The notes: a model not told the origin generated them from the letters alone. Shown: positions 22,689 through 30,415, counted from the stretch's first letter. The stretch: DNA of 40,314 nucleotides from JAZNOL01 sp045580815 (GCA_045580815.1 JAZNOL010000018.1:1-40314); one strand, 5' to 3'. Numbers and translations are program-made.

Positions 22689-23681
22689 ATGAAAAAAATT
22701 GCATTTTTTGATACAAAACCCTACGACCGTGTGTGGTTTGAACAGTACAACAAAAATTTTGAAATTGATTTTTTTGAAGAAAAACTTAATTTCCATACGG
22801 CAAAAATGGCAGAGGGCTTTGACGGCGTATGTGCTTTTGTAAATGACGACATCAGCGCCCGCACAATTGACAGGCTGCACGGTCTTGGCGTACAAACCAT
22901 CGCAATGCGCTGTGCAGGCTACAACAACGTTGACATGAAAGCCGCTGAAGGCAAAATTACAGTCAGCCGTGTGCCGGCATATTCGCCGTATTCCGTTGCC
23001 GAGCACGCAATGGGCATGCTCCTCATGCTCAACCGCAAGCTTCACAAGGCGTATATCCGCACCAGAGATTTTAACTTCAATATTTCCGGCCTTGAGGGAG
23101 TGGATTTGCACCGCAAAACCGCCGGGGTCATCGGTACAGGTAAAATCGGAAGAATTTTCATAAACATCTGCCGCGGTTTCGGCATGAAAGTTATTGCTTA
23201 TGACGCATATCCGGCAAAAGACAGCGGAATTGACTACGTTGACCTTGACACGCTTTTTAAAGAAAGCGATGTTATTTCGTTGCATTGCCCGCTTACAGAA
23301 GATACTCACCATATTCTTGACAAAGCGGCTTTTGAAAAAATGAAACCGGGCGTTTTCATTATAAACACGTCAAGAGGCGGACTGGTGGATGCTCCGGCGT
23401 TGCTTGATGCGCTCAACAGCGAAAAAGTGCGTGCGGTGGGGCTTGACGTTTATGAAGAAGAAGCCGACCTGTTTTTTGAAGACAACTCAGATAAGCTCGT
23501 CAAGGACAAAACTCTGGCGCTTCTGCTGACGCGTCCCAACGTACTGATTACGTCCCATCAGGCGTTTCTGACCCGTGAGGCGTTGCAGAATATTGCAGAA
23601 ATCACGTTGCAGAACCTTGAGGCATTCTTTGACGGCAAAAAGACAGGAAACGAAATCTGTGCAAAATGCTGTCAGCAATAA
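22689..23681 (+). CDS. D-2-hydroxyacid dehydrogenase, D-lactate dehydrogenase-like
   Basis: The ATG at 22689 is used because AAAGGAAG lies 7 bases upstream; the earlier ATG at 22671 lacks one. The 330-residue product has the D-2-hydroxyacid dehydrogenase layout: YSPYSVAEHAMGMLL, the NAD-binding loop GVIGTGKIGRIF, the Arg in INTSRGGLVD, Glu in GLDVYEEE and catalytic His in ITSHQAFLT. These residues and the length fit fermentative D-lactate dehydrogenases (LdhA type), which reduce pyruvate to D-lactate with NADH. A related 2-keto acid cannot be excluded. It follows the isomerase gene after a terminator-like hairpin and ends at a bidirectional terminator. Confidence 0.88.
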   Translation: MKKIAFFDTKPYDRVWFEQYNKNFEIDFFEEKLNFHTAKMAEGFDGVCAFVNDDISARTIDRLHGLGVQTIAMRCAGYNNVDMKAAEGKITVSRVPAYSPYSVAEHAMGMLLMLNRKLHKAYIRTRDFNFNISGLEGVDLHRKTAGVIGTGKIGRIFINICRGFGMKVIAYDAYPAKDSGIDYVDLDTLFKESDVISLHCPLTEDTHHILDKAAFEKMKPGVFIINTSRGGLVDAPALLDALNSEKVRAVGLDVYEEEADLFFEDNSDKLVKDKTLALLLTRPNVLITSHQAFLTREALQNIAEITLQNLEAFFDGKKTGNEICAKCCQQ

Positions 23682-23720
23682 AAATAATGAAATAATACAA
23701 AATCGTATATTTTCAACATA

Positions 23721-23759
23721 AAAAATCCGAGGCAACAATTTACATTGTCTCGGATTTTT
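23721..23759. terminator. Bidirectional terminator between convergent genes
   Basis: AAAAATCCGAG pairs with CTCGGATTTTT via a small bulge, with an inner stem ACAAT/ATTGT. T runs on both strands serve the plus-strand dehydrogenase and the minus-strand YeiH-type gene. Confidence 0.88.
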
Positions 23760-23786
23760 ATAATATTTGTTATTGTTTCTTTATCA

Positions 23787-24824
23787 TTATGCCATGCCTA
23801 TTGCATATTCCACCGCAATTGCCACAACTACCACAAGAGCCGAGATAATAAATCCGTGAAGCATGGGGTTTATGCCGGCTTTTTTCATTTCACGCACATC
23901 GGTGTTAAGCCCGATTGCTGCCAGTGCAGAAACCATCAAAAATTTTGAAACGGTTTTTGCAACCGATGAAACATTTGCCGGAATAACGCCGGTGCTGTTT
24001 ACAACTGCAAGTGCCACAAACACGACAATAAACCATGGAATAAGAGATTTTATATTGATTTTTGATTTGATTTTGCCGCTTTCGCCCGATGTGGCAAGCT
24101 GTTTGCGTTTGATGTGAATATTAATCAGCGAAAATGTAATAACCGTCGGAATAATTGTAAGCGTTCTTGTGAGCTTGACCATTGTGGCAAAATCACCTGC
24201 CGCCTCGTTGAAGGCGTACCCTGCGGCAACAACACTTGATGTGTCGTTTACTGCTGTGCCTGCCCAAAGCCCATATGCCATATCAGAAAGACCAAGCCAT
24301 CTGCCCATTATGGGAAACAGCACAATCATCGCCATGTCAAACAGAAACGTTGCCGACATAGCATAGGCAATATCGCTGTCCTTTGCATCAATAACCGGTG
24401 CAATTGCGGCAATTGCCGAGCCTCCGCAGATGCCTGTGCCGGCAGAAATAAGGTTGGACAGTTTCCAGTCAAGTTTAAGCAGTCTGCCGATAAAATATCC
24501 GCCGCCAAAACAGGTCAGCAGAGTGAACACCATAACCGCAAGAGACATTTTGCCCACGTTTAAAACCGTTGTGATGTTGAGGGACAGTCCCAGCAGGATT
24601 ATGGCGAATTTAAGCACTTTTTTTGATGTGAATTTTATGCCCTTTGCCATGGTTTTGCCCGGTTTTTTAATTTGATTTATTATCATTCCGATAAACAGGG
24701 CAATAACCGATGCACCGATAATATGTATGGGCAGAAGCGATTCAAGATATTTTGCCACGGCGGCTATTGCAAGTGCCACCGCAAGCCCGGGAAGATAAAG
24801 TAATGCGTTTTTGATTTTTGTCAT
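23787..24824 (-). CDS. YeiH/UPF0324-family integral membrane protein
   Basis: The ATG at 24824 follows AAAGGAGA; a longer frame to 24869 has no ribosome binding site. The 345-residue product is almost entirely hydrophobic, with about ten membrane segments starting YLPGLAVALAIAAVAKYL, and carries the family motif GTGICGGSAIAAIAPVIDAK and the segment GLWAGTAVNDTSSVVAAGYA. The YeiH family (also called PSE-type or conserved membrane protein TIGR00698) is thought to transport an anion such as sulfate or sulfonate, but function is not firmly established. It stands alone between a bidirectional terminator and the toxin-antitoxin locus. Confidence 0.9.
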   Translation of the reverse strand: MTKIKNALLYLPGLAVALAIAAVAKYLESLLPIHIIGASVIALFIGMIINQIKKPGKTMAKGIKFTSKKVLKFAIILLGLSLNITTVLNVGKMSLAVMVFTLLTCFGGGYFIGRLLKLDWKLSNLISAGTGICGGSAIAAIAPVIDAKDSDIAYAMSATFLFDMAMIVLFPIMGRWLGLSDMAYGLWAGTAVNDTSSVVAAGYAFNEAAGDFATMVKLTRTLTIIPTVITFSLINIHIKRKQLATSGESGKIKSKINIKSLIPWFIVVFVALAVVNSTGVIPANVSSVAKTVSKFLMVSALAAIGLNTDVREMKKAGINPMLHGFIISALVVVVAIAVEYAIGMA

Positions 24825-24884
24825 GATAAATTCTCCTTTATAAACCATCAACTCAACTAAACTAAACAAAATTAAAATAAACTA

Positions 24885-24913
24885 TTGACAAATGTAAAGC
24901 AATTTGATATAAT
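24885..24913 (+). promoter_or_regulatory. Promoter of the putative antitoxin RNA
   Basis: TTGACA (24885-24890) and TATAAT (24908-24913), spacer 17 bp, an exact consensus promoter directed into a region with no plus-strand gene before the terminator at 24964-25000. Confidence 0.82.
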
Positions 24914-24919
24914 ATAGAA

Positions 24920-25006
24920 AAAGATAGGCAATCATAGACGGTTGACCAAAGTTTAATTAAAGAAAATAACCGCTACATTTGGTCGTGTGGGCGGTTATTT
25001 CTTTTT
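24920..25006 (+). ncRNA. Putative type I antitoxin RNA
   Basis: A transcript of about 85-90 nucleotides is expected from the consensus promoter at 24885-24913 to the hairpin and T run ending near 25006. It encodes nothing. Its 3' half is antisense to the end of the toxin reading frame and toxin terminator. It also contains GACGGTTGA (24937-24945), which could pair with the toxin leader at 25154-25162 with one mismatch. The convergent layout matches type I toxin-antitoxin loci such as txpA/ratA and pAD1 par. Existence and boundaries are predictions from promoter and terminator only. Confidence 0.65.
24964..25000. terminator. Bidirectional terminator shared by toxin and antitoxin RNAs
   Basis: AAATAACCGC pairs perfectly with GCGGTTATTT (10 bp), loop 17 bases, followed by CTTTTTG on the plus strand and TTCTTTAATT on the minus strand. 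The toxin stop codon lies inside the stem. Confidence 0.82.
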
Positions 25007-25078
25007 GTTTGAAAAACAAAGGCCAATGATACCTATAATTAAAAGTCCCAGTTGGAACAGTTCGTCATATGTAACCAT
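24995..25078 (-). CDS. Putative holin-like toxin of a type I toxin-antitoxin system
   Basis: A 27-residue peptide starts MVTYDELFQLGLLIIGIIGL and ends SNKKK. The MVTY(D/S)ELFQ start, single membrane helix and basic tail match the 'putative holin-like toxin' family of Firmicutes. Such peptides insert in the membrane and are toxic when over-produced. The ATG at 25078 follows a very strong AAAGGAGGGA site, which can fold into a hairpin. A consensus promoter lies about 105 bases upstream of the start codon, and the reading frame ends inside a terminator stem shared with a convergent RNA, so antisense control is expected. The peptide is too short for ordinary gene callers. Toxicity is inferred from family and context. 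Confidence 0.85.
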   Translation of the reverse strand: MVTYDELFQLGLLIIGIIGLCFSNKKK

Positions 25079-25083
25079 GGCAT

Positions 25084-25101
25084 TCCCTCCTTTCTGAGGG
25101 A
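25084..25101 (-). promoter_or_regulatory. Hairpin sequestering the toxin ribosome binding site
   Basis: On the minus strand TCCCTC-agaaag-GAGGGA forms a 6-bp stem with a 6-base loop. The 3' arm and loop contain the toxin's AGAAAGGAGGGA Shine-Dalgarno sequence, so folding would hide it from ribosomes. Confidence 0.7.
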
Positions 25102-25189
25102 AAAGAAGCAAACCCTCTATAAAATAAAGGGTCAACCGCCTGACGTCTATAAAGATGGTTGAAATTCAACGTGATTGCCTACCAAAAGC

Positions 25190-25218
25190 ATTATAGCATA
25201 ATTGCAGAAAAATGTCAA
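25190..25218 (-). promoter_or_regulatory. Promoter of the toxin mRNA
   Basis: TTGACA (25213-25218) and TATAAT (25190-25195) with a 17-bp spacer on the minus strand. The start would be near 25183, giving a leader of about 105 nucleotides. It is divergent from the nuclease gene at 25259. Confidence 0.85.
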
Positions 25219-25231
25219 GGAATTATTTTTA

Positions 25232-25240
25232 TGATACAAT
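25232..25240 (+). promoter_or_regulatory. Extended -10 promoter of the nuclease gene
   Basis: TGATACAAT is an extended -10 (TGn then TACAAT) 18 bases before the start codon, with no good -35. If used, the transcript is almost leaderless, with GGAAG as ribosome binding site. Confidence 0.5.
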
Positions 25241-25258
25241 GAATAGGAAGAAAAAATT

Positions 25259-26176
25259 ATGAAATTTATATTTGACAAAATAGAAGAAAGAGATGTTGAT
25301 TTTGTTGTTATGCGTGCTTTTGCGGAGCTTCATGAATTTTGTACTCTTTTTTTGAGAAAAATAGGCTACCAATCAGGGATTGTAACGAAAGTTGAACACT
25401 CCTTTACCGATAACGAACTTGGTGAATCTGACATTACAGTTATTGCTGAGATTGAAAATAAACAGATGGGATTATTAATAGAAAATAAGATTGACGCAAA
25501 GGCAATGCCGGAGCAATGTTCCCGATACACTCAACGAGGAAACAAAGGAAAGATTGCAGGTGAATACGATGATTTTGCTGTATTCCTTATAGCTCCTCAA
25601 TCTTATATAGATAGCAATGACGAGGCTCAAAAATATATAAATCAAATTTCCTATGAAGAACTTATGCGATTTTTTATGGATGCTGATAAAATTTATGATG
25701 CTGAAGTTATAAGGGCAGCCATAGAAAAACAAGCACAAGGATATGTGGCACAAGAAGTTCCAGCAATAACAGATTTTTGGAAAAACCTTTATAATTACTG
25801 CTGTGCATCCGACAAACAAATTGAAATGTATGCTGCTGATGGACCAAAAGGTCCGAGATCAACTTGGATACAATTCAAAATTCCACTAAAAGGGACGGCA
25901 CTTTATTATAAAGCAAACCAAGGTGTTTGTGATTTGCAATTCAGCGGAAAGCTTCACGATAGCCTTCGGTTGAAAACCGAATTAGCAGAATTTGTTGATA
26001 CGGATATGCACTGGGCAGATACAGGTGCTTCTTTGAGTTTACGTATCAAAGTAATACCAATGGACTTTAAAAAACCATTTGAGGACTACACTACGGAGAT
26101 AGATACAATGTTGACTGCTATTGAAAAATTGACAATGTTAGCAGTAAAACTAAATGACATCGGATATGTATTATAA
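25259..26176 (+). CDS. PD-(D/E)XK nuclease superfamily protein
   Basis: The 305-residue protein has the superfamily core near its N-terminus: GESDITV (Asp58), GLLIENKIDA (Glu75-x-Lys77) and a following QCSRY (Gln86, Tyr90), the D...ExK...QxxxY arrangement of nuclease-like proteins often found in defence and accessory loci. The rest (about 165-305) is a less recognisable domain with YYKANQGVCDLQFSG and a helical end. Codon use looks more AT-rich than that of neighbouring core genes, consistent with transfer. It stands alone between the divergent toxin-antitoxin locus and a strong terminator. The role could be defence or DNA repair; no partner methyltransferase or helicase is nearby. Confidence 0.82.
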   Translation: MKFIFDKIEERDVDFVVMRAFAELHEFCTLFLRKIGYQSGIVTKVEHSFTDNELGESDITVIAEIENKQMGLLIENKIDAKAMPEQCSRYTQRGNKGKIAGEYDDFAVFLIAPQSYIDSNDEAQKYINQISYEELMRFFMDADKIYDAEVIRAAIEKQAQGYVAQEVPAITDFWKNLYNYCCASDKQIEMYAADGPKGPRSTWIQFKIPLKGTALYYKANQGVCDLQFSGKLHDSLRLKTELAEFVDTDMHWADTGASLSLRIKVIPMDFKKPFEDYTTEIDTMLTAIEKLTMLAVKLNDIGYVL

Positions 26177-26177
26177 A

Positions 26178-26212
26178 GCAAAACGGCAACCGTGCTTCGG
26201 TTGCCGTTTTGC
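26178..26212. terminator. Strong bidirectional terminator
   Basis: GCAAAACGGCAACC and its exact complement form a 14-bp stem with a 7-base loop, one base after the nuclease stop codon, with TTTT inside the outer arm. It separates the convergent nuclease and queA genes. Confidence 0.9.
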
Positions 26213-26263
26213 CTATTTTACAGGTTTCTACACCTTTTCGTTCTTTTTCTAATACTTGTTTTT

Positions 26264-27289
26264 TTATTGATGTATAAACATCGCATCACCGAAGCTGAAG
26301 AAACGGTATTTTTCTTCAACAGCGGTTTTGTATGCGTTCATTGTGTTTTCATAGCCTGCAAATGTGCTCACCAGCATAATCAGCGTTGATTTCGGCAGGT
26401 GAAAATTGGTGATAAGTGCATCAATCATTTTGAACTTGTATCCCGGATAAATAAAAATATCCGTGGAATTACTGCCGCTTTTTATAATGCCGTCATCGCC
26501 TGTTGCAGATTCAAGTGTTCGGCAGGAGGTTGTGCCAACAGCAATAACGCGTCCGCCGTTTTGCTTGGTTTTGTTGATAATTTCAGCGGTTTCAGGCGAA
26601 ACAGAATACATCTCGCTGTGCATTTTGTGGTCTTCAACGTTTTCACATTTTACGGGACGGAACGTTCCCAGCCCCACATGAAGCGTCACATAAGCAATAT
26701 TTACGCCCATGTTTTGTATTTCTTCAAGAAGCGGCAGAGTAAAATGCAGACCGGCTGTCGGTGCGGCGGCAGAGCCGTCGTGCTTTGCATAAACCGTCTG
26801 GTACCGTTCTTTGTCCTCGAGCTTTTCAGTTATATAATGGGGCAGAGGCATTTCACCAAGGGCATCAAGGACTTCTTCCCATATACCGTCAAATTCAAAT
26901 TTTACAATGCGGTTGCCGTCGTCTTTTACCGAAACAACCTCAGCAACAAGCCGACCGTCGCCAAAGGTAACACGTGCACCCTCTTTGAGCCGTCTGCCGG
27001 GACGTACAATGGTTTCCCAGGTTACGTCATCAATGCGGTTTAAAAGCAAAAATTCTGCTTCACCGCCGTTGTCACGCACACCGTAAAGACGTGCCGGAAT
27101 AACCCTTGTGTTGTTAAGCACAAGGCAGTCGCCGGGCTTTAAAAAGGATTTTATATCCGAAAACACGCCGTGACTGATTTCGCCTGTCTGCTTGTTTAAA
27201 GTCAGCAAACGTGAAGAATCACGCTGTTTAAGCGGTGTCTGTGCAATAAGCTCCTGTGGTAAATCGTAATCAAATATATCAAGTTTCAT
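26264..27289 (-). CDS. queA: S-adenosylmethionine:tRNA ribosyltransferase-isomerase
   Basis: The 341-residue protein is full length for QueA, which transfers and isomerises the ribosyl part of SAM onto 7-aminomethyl-7-deazaguanine in tRNA to make epoxyqueuosine. Signature segments are FDYDLPQELIAQTPL (6-20), DCLVLNNTRVIPARL, GSAAAPTAGLHFT, YVTLHVGLGTF, VGTTSCRTLES, LITNFHLPKSTLIMLVS and FFSFGDAMFI. Its start overlaps the end of rqcH by 4 bases (ATGA), so the two are translationally coupled at the end of the long minus-strand operon. Other queuosine genes are not in the window. Confidence 0.97.
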   Translation of the reverse strand: MKLDIFDYDLPQELIAQTPLKQRDSSRLLTLNKQTGEISHGVFSDIKSFLKPGDCLVLNNTRVIPARLYGVRDNGGEAEFLLLNRIDDVTWETIVRPGRRLKEGARVTFGDGRLVAEVVSVKDDGNRIVKFEFDGIWEEVLDALGEMPLPHYITEKLEDKERYQTVYAKHDGSAAAPTAGLHFTLPLLEEIQNMGVNIAYVTLHVGLGTFRPVKCENVEDHKMHSEMYSVSPETAEIINKTKQNGGRVIAVGTTSCRTLESATGDDGIIKSGSNSTDIFIYPGYKFKMIDALITNFHLPKSTLIMLVSTFAGYENTMNAYKTAVEEKYRFFSFGDAMFIHQ

Positions 27290-29055
27290 ATCTTCATCTC
27301 TTTTATCTTTTGTTCTTCCGTCGGATTGACGTAAATCGTCTGATAATCCGTATAAATAACCTTTCCGGGTTTTGCACCGGAGGGCTTTTTGACAAATTTT
27401 ATTTTTGTAAAATCAACCGCCACATTCTGCGACATTTTCGCTTTGGAATGGTATGCCGCAAGCTGTGCCGCCTCAAGAATTGCGGTTTCGCTGATTTCTT
27501 TTCCCCCGGCAAAAATAACCGTATGCGACCCGGGAATATTTTTGACATGAAACCACAAATCGCTGTTTTTCGCCATTTTAAGGGTTAAATAATCGTTCTG
27601 CATATTGTTTTTGCCCACAAAAATATCAAACCCGTCACTGCTCTTAAACTGTGCGGGAGCAGGAACAGCATCCTTTTTAGGCTTTTTGTTTTTGCGGTTT
27701 TCGGTATTTTTCAGATACCCGGCAGAAACAAGCTCTTTTTTGATTTCCGCAAGCTCGCTGAGTGTTTCGCAGTTTTCAATATTTGCCTGCACACTTTCAA
27801 GATATTCAATATCCGCAAGTGACAGCTCAAGCTGAATTTTAGCTTCACGTGCGGTGTTTTTGAGCTTTGTGTATCGGGTGAAATATTTCTGTGCGTTTTC
27901 AGACGGTGTCAGCGAGGTTTCAAGCGGAATTTCCACCTGCGGACAGTTTTCGTCATAGTAATCTTCACACACAAGCCGGCTGTCGCCTTTTTGGATGCGG
28001 TAAATATTTGCGGTAATCAGGTCGCCGTAGCGGCGTATTTTTTCCATGCTCTTTGAATTTTCAACCGCTTCATGCTGCAAAGATGCTTTGCGGCGTGCAC
28101 GGTCAAGCAGATTCGACACGTTTTTTATCAGGTCACTGCCACGGTCACGGAGCATAAAATGGGTTTCTCTTGCACTGTAAAATCTGTCAAGCTCACGGAT
28201 AAGCGACGGTTTTTTTATAGCTCGCAGCACACCGTACTGGGTGATTTCAAGTGCCGAAAAATCTTTCAAAACGCCTGTATCATCGGTTATAAAAACAGGG
28301 CAGTAAACATTTTCGGAAATATTTTTAAACATCTCGCAGATGAGCTTTTCCATGTCGTCAAGCTGAGTTTTTGAAACGTGCATATAAACCGGGTCCGCAC
28401 TGCCGCACACACGGCTGACAATTTCACGGGCAATCATCGGCGAAAATCCGCCGAAATTTTCAAGCAGATGGTCGCACAGCTTTTTCTCGTTAAGACATGA
28501 ATAAAGCACCTCTTTTACGGTGTTTTCATCTGCATCCATAGGCAGAATTTTGTTCTGCCCGGGCGGATAATCGTAGGGCATACCGGGCAAAACCAGCCTC
28601 ATACTGCTGATTGACCCGTCAATGCGGCGCATACAGTCGCAAATACGCCCGTTTTCGTCCGCCAGAATAATATTGCTGTGGCGACCCATAATCTCGCAGA
28701 TAAGTTTCAGTGAAATCACGTCGCCCATTTCGTTTTGTGATTCAACTTCAATTTCGCAGATACGTTCAATTCCCGGAGATTTTATGGAAATAATTCTGCC
28801 ACCGGACAGCTTTTTGCGAAGAAGCATACATAAAGGCGGCGGATTTTCCGGGTTTTCGCGGGTTTTGTCGGTTAAATGAATACGTGGAAGTGACGGATTG
28901 CAGCTGATAAGCAGTTTGTAATTTTCGCCCAGCGACCGCACAGAAATAATCAGCGTGTCGTCAAGAGGCATATAAATTTTGTCGATACGTCCGCCACGAA
29001 GAAGTGTGTCCAGCTCGTGGGATACGCACCGCACGGTAATACCGTCAAATGCCAT
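27286..29055 (-). CDS. rqcH: Rqc2 homologue RqcH (NFACT-family ribosome quality control factor)
   Basis: The 589-residue protein has the NFACT layout: NFACT-N (about 1-190, starting MAFDGITVRCVSHELDTLL and with CMLLRKKLSGG and IMGRHSNIIL), a helix-hairpin-helix and coiled-coil middle (about 200-440) and NFACT-R (about 470-565, DLWFHVKNIPGSHTVI and ending VIYTDYQTIYVNP). RqcH binds stalled 50S subunits carrying peptidyl-tRNA and recruits tRNA-Ala to add C-terminal alanine tails that mark the chain for degradation. It was formerly annotated as fibronectin-binding protein A. The ATG at 29055 follows GAAAGGAG. Location in an operon of translation factors suits this role. Confidence 0.94.
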   Translation of the reverse strand: MAFDGITVRCVSHELDTLLRGGRIDKIYMPLDDTLIISVRSLGENYKLLISCNPSLPRIHLTDKTRENPENPPPLCMLLRKKLSGGRIISIKSPGIERICEIEVESQNEMGDVISLKLICEIMGRHSNIILADENGRICDCMRRIDGSISSMRLVLPGMPYDYPPGQNKILPMDADENTVKEVLYSCLNEKKLCDHLLENFGGFSPMIAREIVSRVCGSADPVYMHVSKTQLDDMEKLICEMFKNISENVYCPVFITDDTGVLKDFSALEITQYGVLRAIKKPSLIRELDRFYSARETHFMLRDRGSDLIKNVSNLLDRARRKASLQHEAVENSKSMEKIRRYGDLITANIYRIQKGDSRLVCEDYYDENCPQVEIPLETSLTPSENAQKYFTRYTKLKNTAREAKIQLELSLADIEYLESVQANIENCETLSELAEIKKELVSAGYLKNTENRKNKKPKKDAVPAPAQFKSSDGFDIFVGKNNMQNDYLTLKMAKNSDLWFHVKNIPGSHTVIFAGGKEISETAILEAAQLAAYHSKAKMSQNVAVDFTKIKFVKKPSGAKPGKVIYTDYQTIYVNPTEEQKIKEMKI

Positions 29056-29089
29056 AAAATCCGCTCCTTTCTGTAATTATTTTTTGTTT

Positions 29090-29662
29090 TTATTCGGGCT
29101 TTGTTTCAAGTTTGAGAGGATAATCACCCAGTTTGTTTACTTTAAATCCGTTGTTTTTATATTCTTCATAATCGAAAGCTTCAAGCTCGTCAATAGCAAG
29201 CTTGTGGAACTCATAAAAGTTTTTCCACCATTCGTAGCCACTGCCTAATTCGGCGTTAAGATAAGCGTCTGCAATATCACAGCCCATTGCGGGTGCAACA
29301 TAAAACGCACCCATTGCAAGCACGTTTACACCGTTGCCTGTAATTGCACGAAGTGCCGCAGGCACACTTTCAACAACGCCGCTGTGTACGTGTGGACATT
29401 TGCTTGCGGCAATATGAATACCCATGCCTGTGCCGCAGAAAAGAAGTGCACGCTCAAATTCGCCTTCGGAAATCATTGCGCCAACACGAAGTCCTACTCG
29501 GTGAAACATCAAATCGGTATCATTAGGGTCAGAATCGGCTTTTACGCCCATATCTGTAATTTCCCAACCTTTTTTGCGAAGATGCTCGCAAACGGCTTCT
29601 TTAAGGGGAAATCCTGCAAAATCGGCACCTACAACGAGTTTTTTGTCTTTAACTGTTTTCAT
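29090..29662 (-). CDS. RpiB/LacA/LacB-family sugar-phosphate isomerase, divergent
   Basis: The 190-residue protein is in the RpiB/LacAB fold family: VGADFAGFPLKEAV at the start, LLFCGTGMGIHIAASK with the conserved Cys76 general base, and GNGVNVLAMGAF. Two hallmark residues of ribose-5-phosphate isomerase B differ: the Asp-His-Ala-Gly loop is Asp-Phe-Ala-Gly (Phe15), and the Arg-His-Asn segment is Arg-Ala-Ile-Thr-Gly-Asn. A longer C-terminal part (about 150-190) is also unusual. So it is probably not a ribose-5-phosphate isomerase but acts on another aldose or ketose phosphate. It lies 15 bp after an SGNH hydrolase and 34 bp before rqcH in the long operon. Confidence 0.85.
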   Translation of the reverse strand: MKTVKDKKLVVGADFAGFPLKEAVCEHLRKKGWEITDMGVKADSDPNDTDLMFHRVGLRVGAMISEGEFERALLFCGTGMGIHIAASKCPHVHSGVVESVPAALRAITGNGVNVLAMGAFYVAPAMGCDIADAYLNAELGSGYEWWKNFYEFHKLAIDELEAFDYEEYKNNGFKVNKLGDYPLKLETKPE

Positions 29663-29677
29663 AAAAATGTCCTCCTT

Positions 29678-30403
29678 TTAGTTTTCAAGCATTAATTTTA
29701 CAAGTTCATAAGCAAACAGCCAGTGGAGTTGTTTTGTGGGATGGTTTATTTTGTTTGACAAAAGTGATGTTACATCAACACCGTTTTTGTCCAGTGTTTT
29801 CCAAATTTTATAGCAATCGCAAACAGGCACGTTTTCCTGCCGGCACACCTGTTTTGCAGCTTCAATATATGTATCAAGCCATCCGTCATTTACTATTCCG
29901 GCAACTTTTTCGGCACATTTTTTGATTGGCTCTTCTTTTATAGAAACGTCAACTCTGTCTGTGCACATGTTAGGCGTCATAAATATAATTTCACTGCCGG
30001 CGTCCTTTAGTGCGTCAAATATATTTTTAAGAGATGTTTTATAAAGCTCAAGACCGTCCTGCTTTCTTCCGTGGTCGTTAAGTCCGTAGCATACAACGGT
30101 GAGGTCAGGTTTCAGGCTTAAAACATCTTCGTTTAAACGTTTATAGCCTACATCAGCTGAGTTGCCACTTATTCCGGCATTTGCAACAGTTATGTTTGCG
30201 GCAGGAAACAGCATTGAAAATATTTTTTTTACCTTTTCGCCATAACATTCACTGCTGTCAAAAACGGTTTCAAGATTGCCGTCCGGTTTTACATAAACTT
30301 CAAAACAGCCCTGGGTAACACTATCGCCCGAGAAAGCAATAACCGGCTGACGGTAGTTATACAGGCCGTTTGCTTTGTTTCTTATTTTTTCAGTAATTTT
30401 CAT
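29678..30403 (-). CDS. SGNH/GDSL-family hydrolase
   Basis: The 241-residue protein has SGNH blocks I (AFSGDSVTQG, nucleophile Ser28), II (VANAGISGNSADVGY, oxyanion Gly) and III (VVCYGLNDHG, Asn), and a C-terminal His in INHPTKQLHW. The Asp that normally lies three residues before that His is not present; the residues are Asn-Lys-Ile-Asn. There is no signal peptide, so it would act inside the cell on acyl or acetyl esters of sugars or lipids. It follows nrnA by 12 bp and precedes the RpiB-like gene by 15 bp; the pairing suggests linked sugar-ester use, which is inference. Confidence 0.87.
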   Translation of the reverse strand: MKITEKIRNKANGLYNYRQPVIAFSGDSVTQGCFEVYVKPDGNLETVFDSSECYGEKVKKIFSMLFPAANITVANAGISGNSADVGYKRLNEDVLSLKPDLTVVCYGLNDHGRKQDGLELYKTSLKNIFDALKDAGSEIIFMTPNMCTDRVDVSIKEEPIKKCAEKVAGIVNDGWLDTYIEAAKQVCRQENVPVCDCYKIWKTLDKNGVDVTSLLSNKINHPTKQLHWLFAYELVKLMLEN

Positions 30404-30415
30404 AAAAACCTCCTG

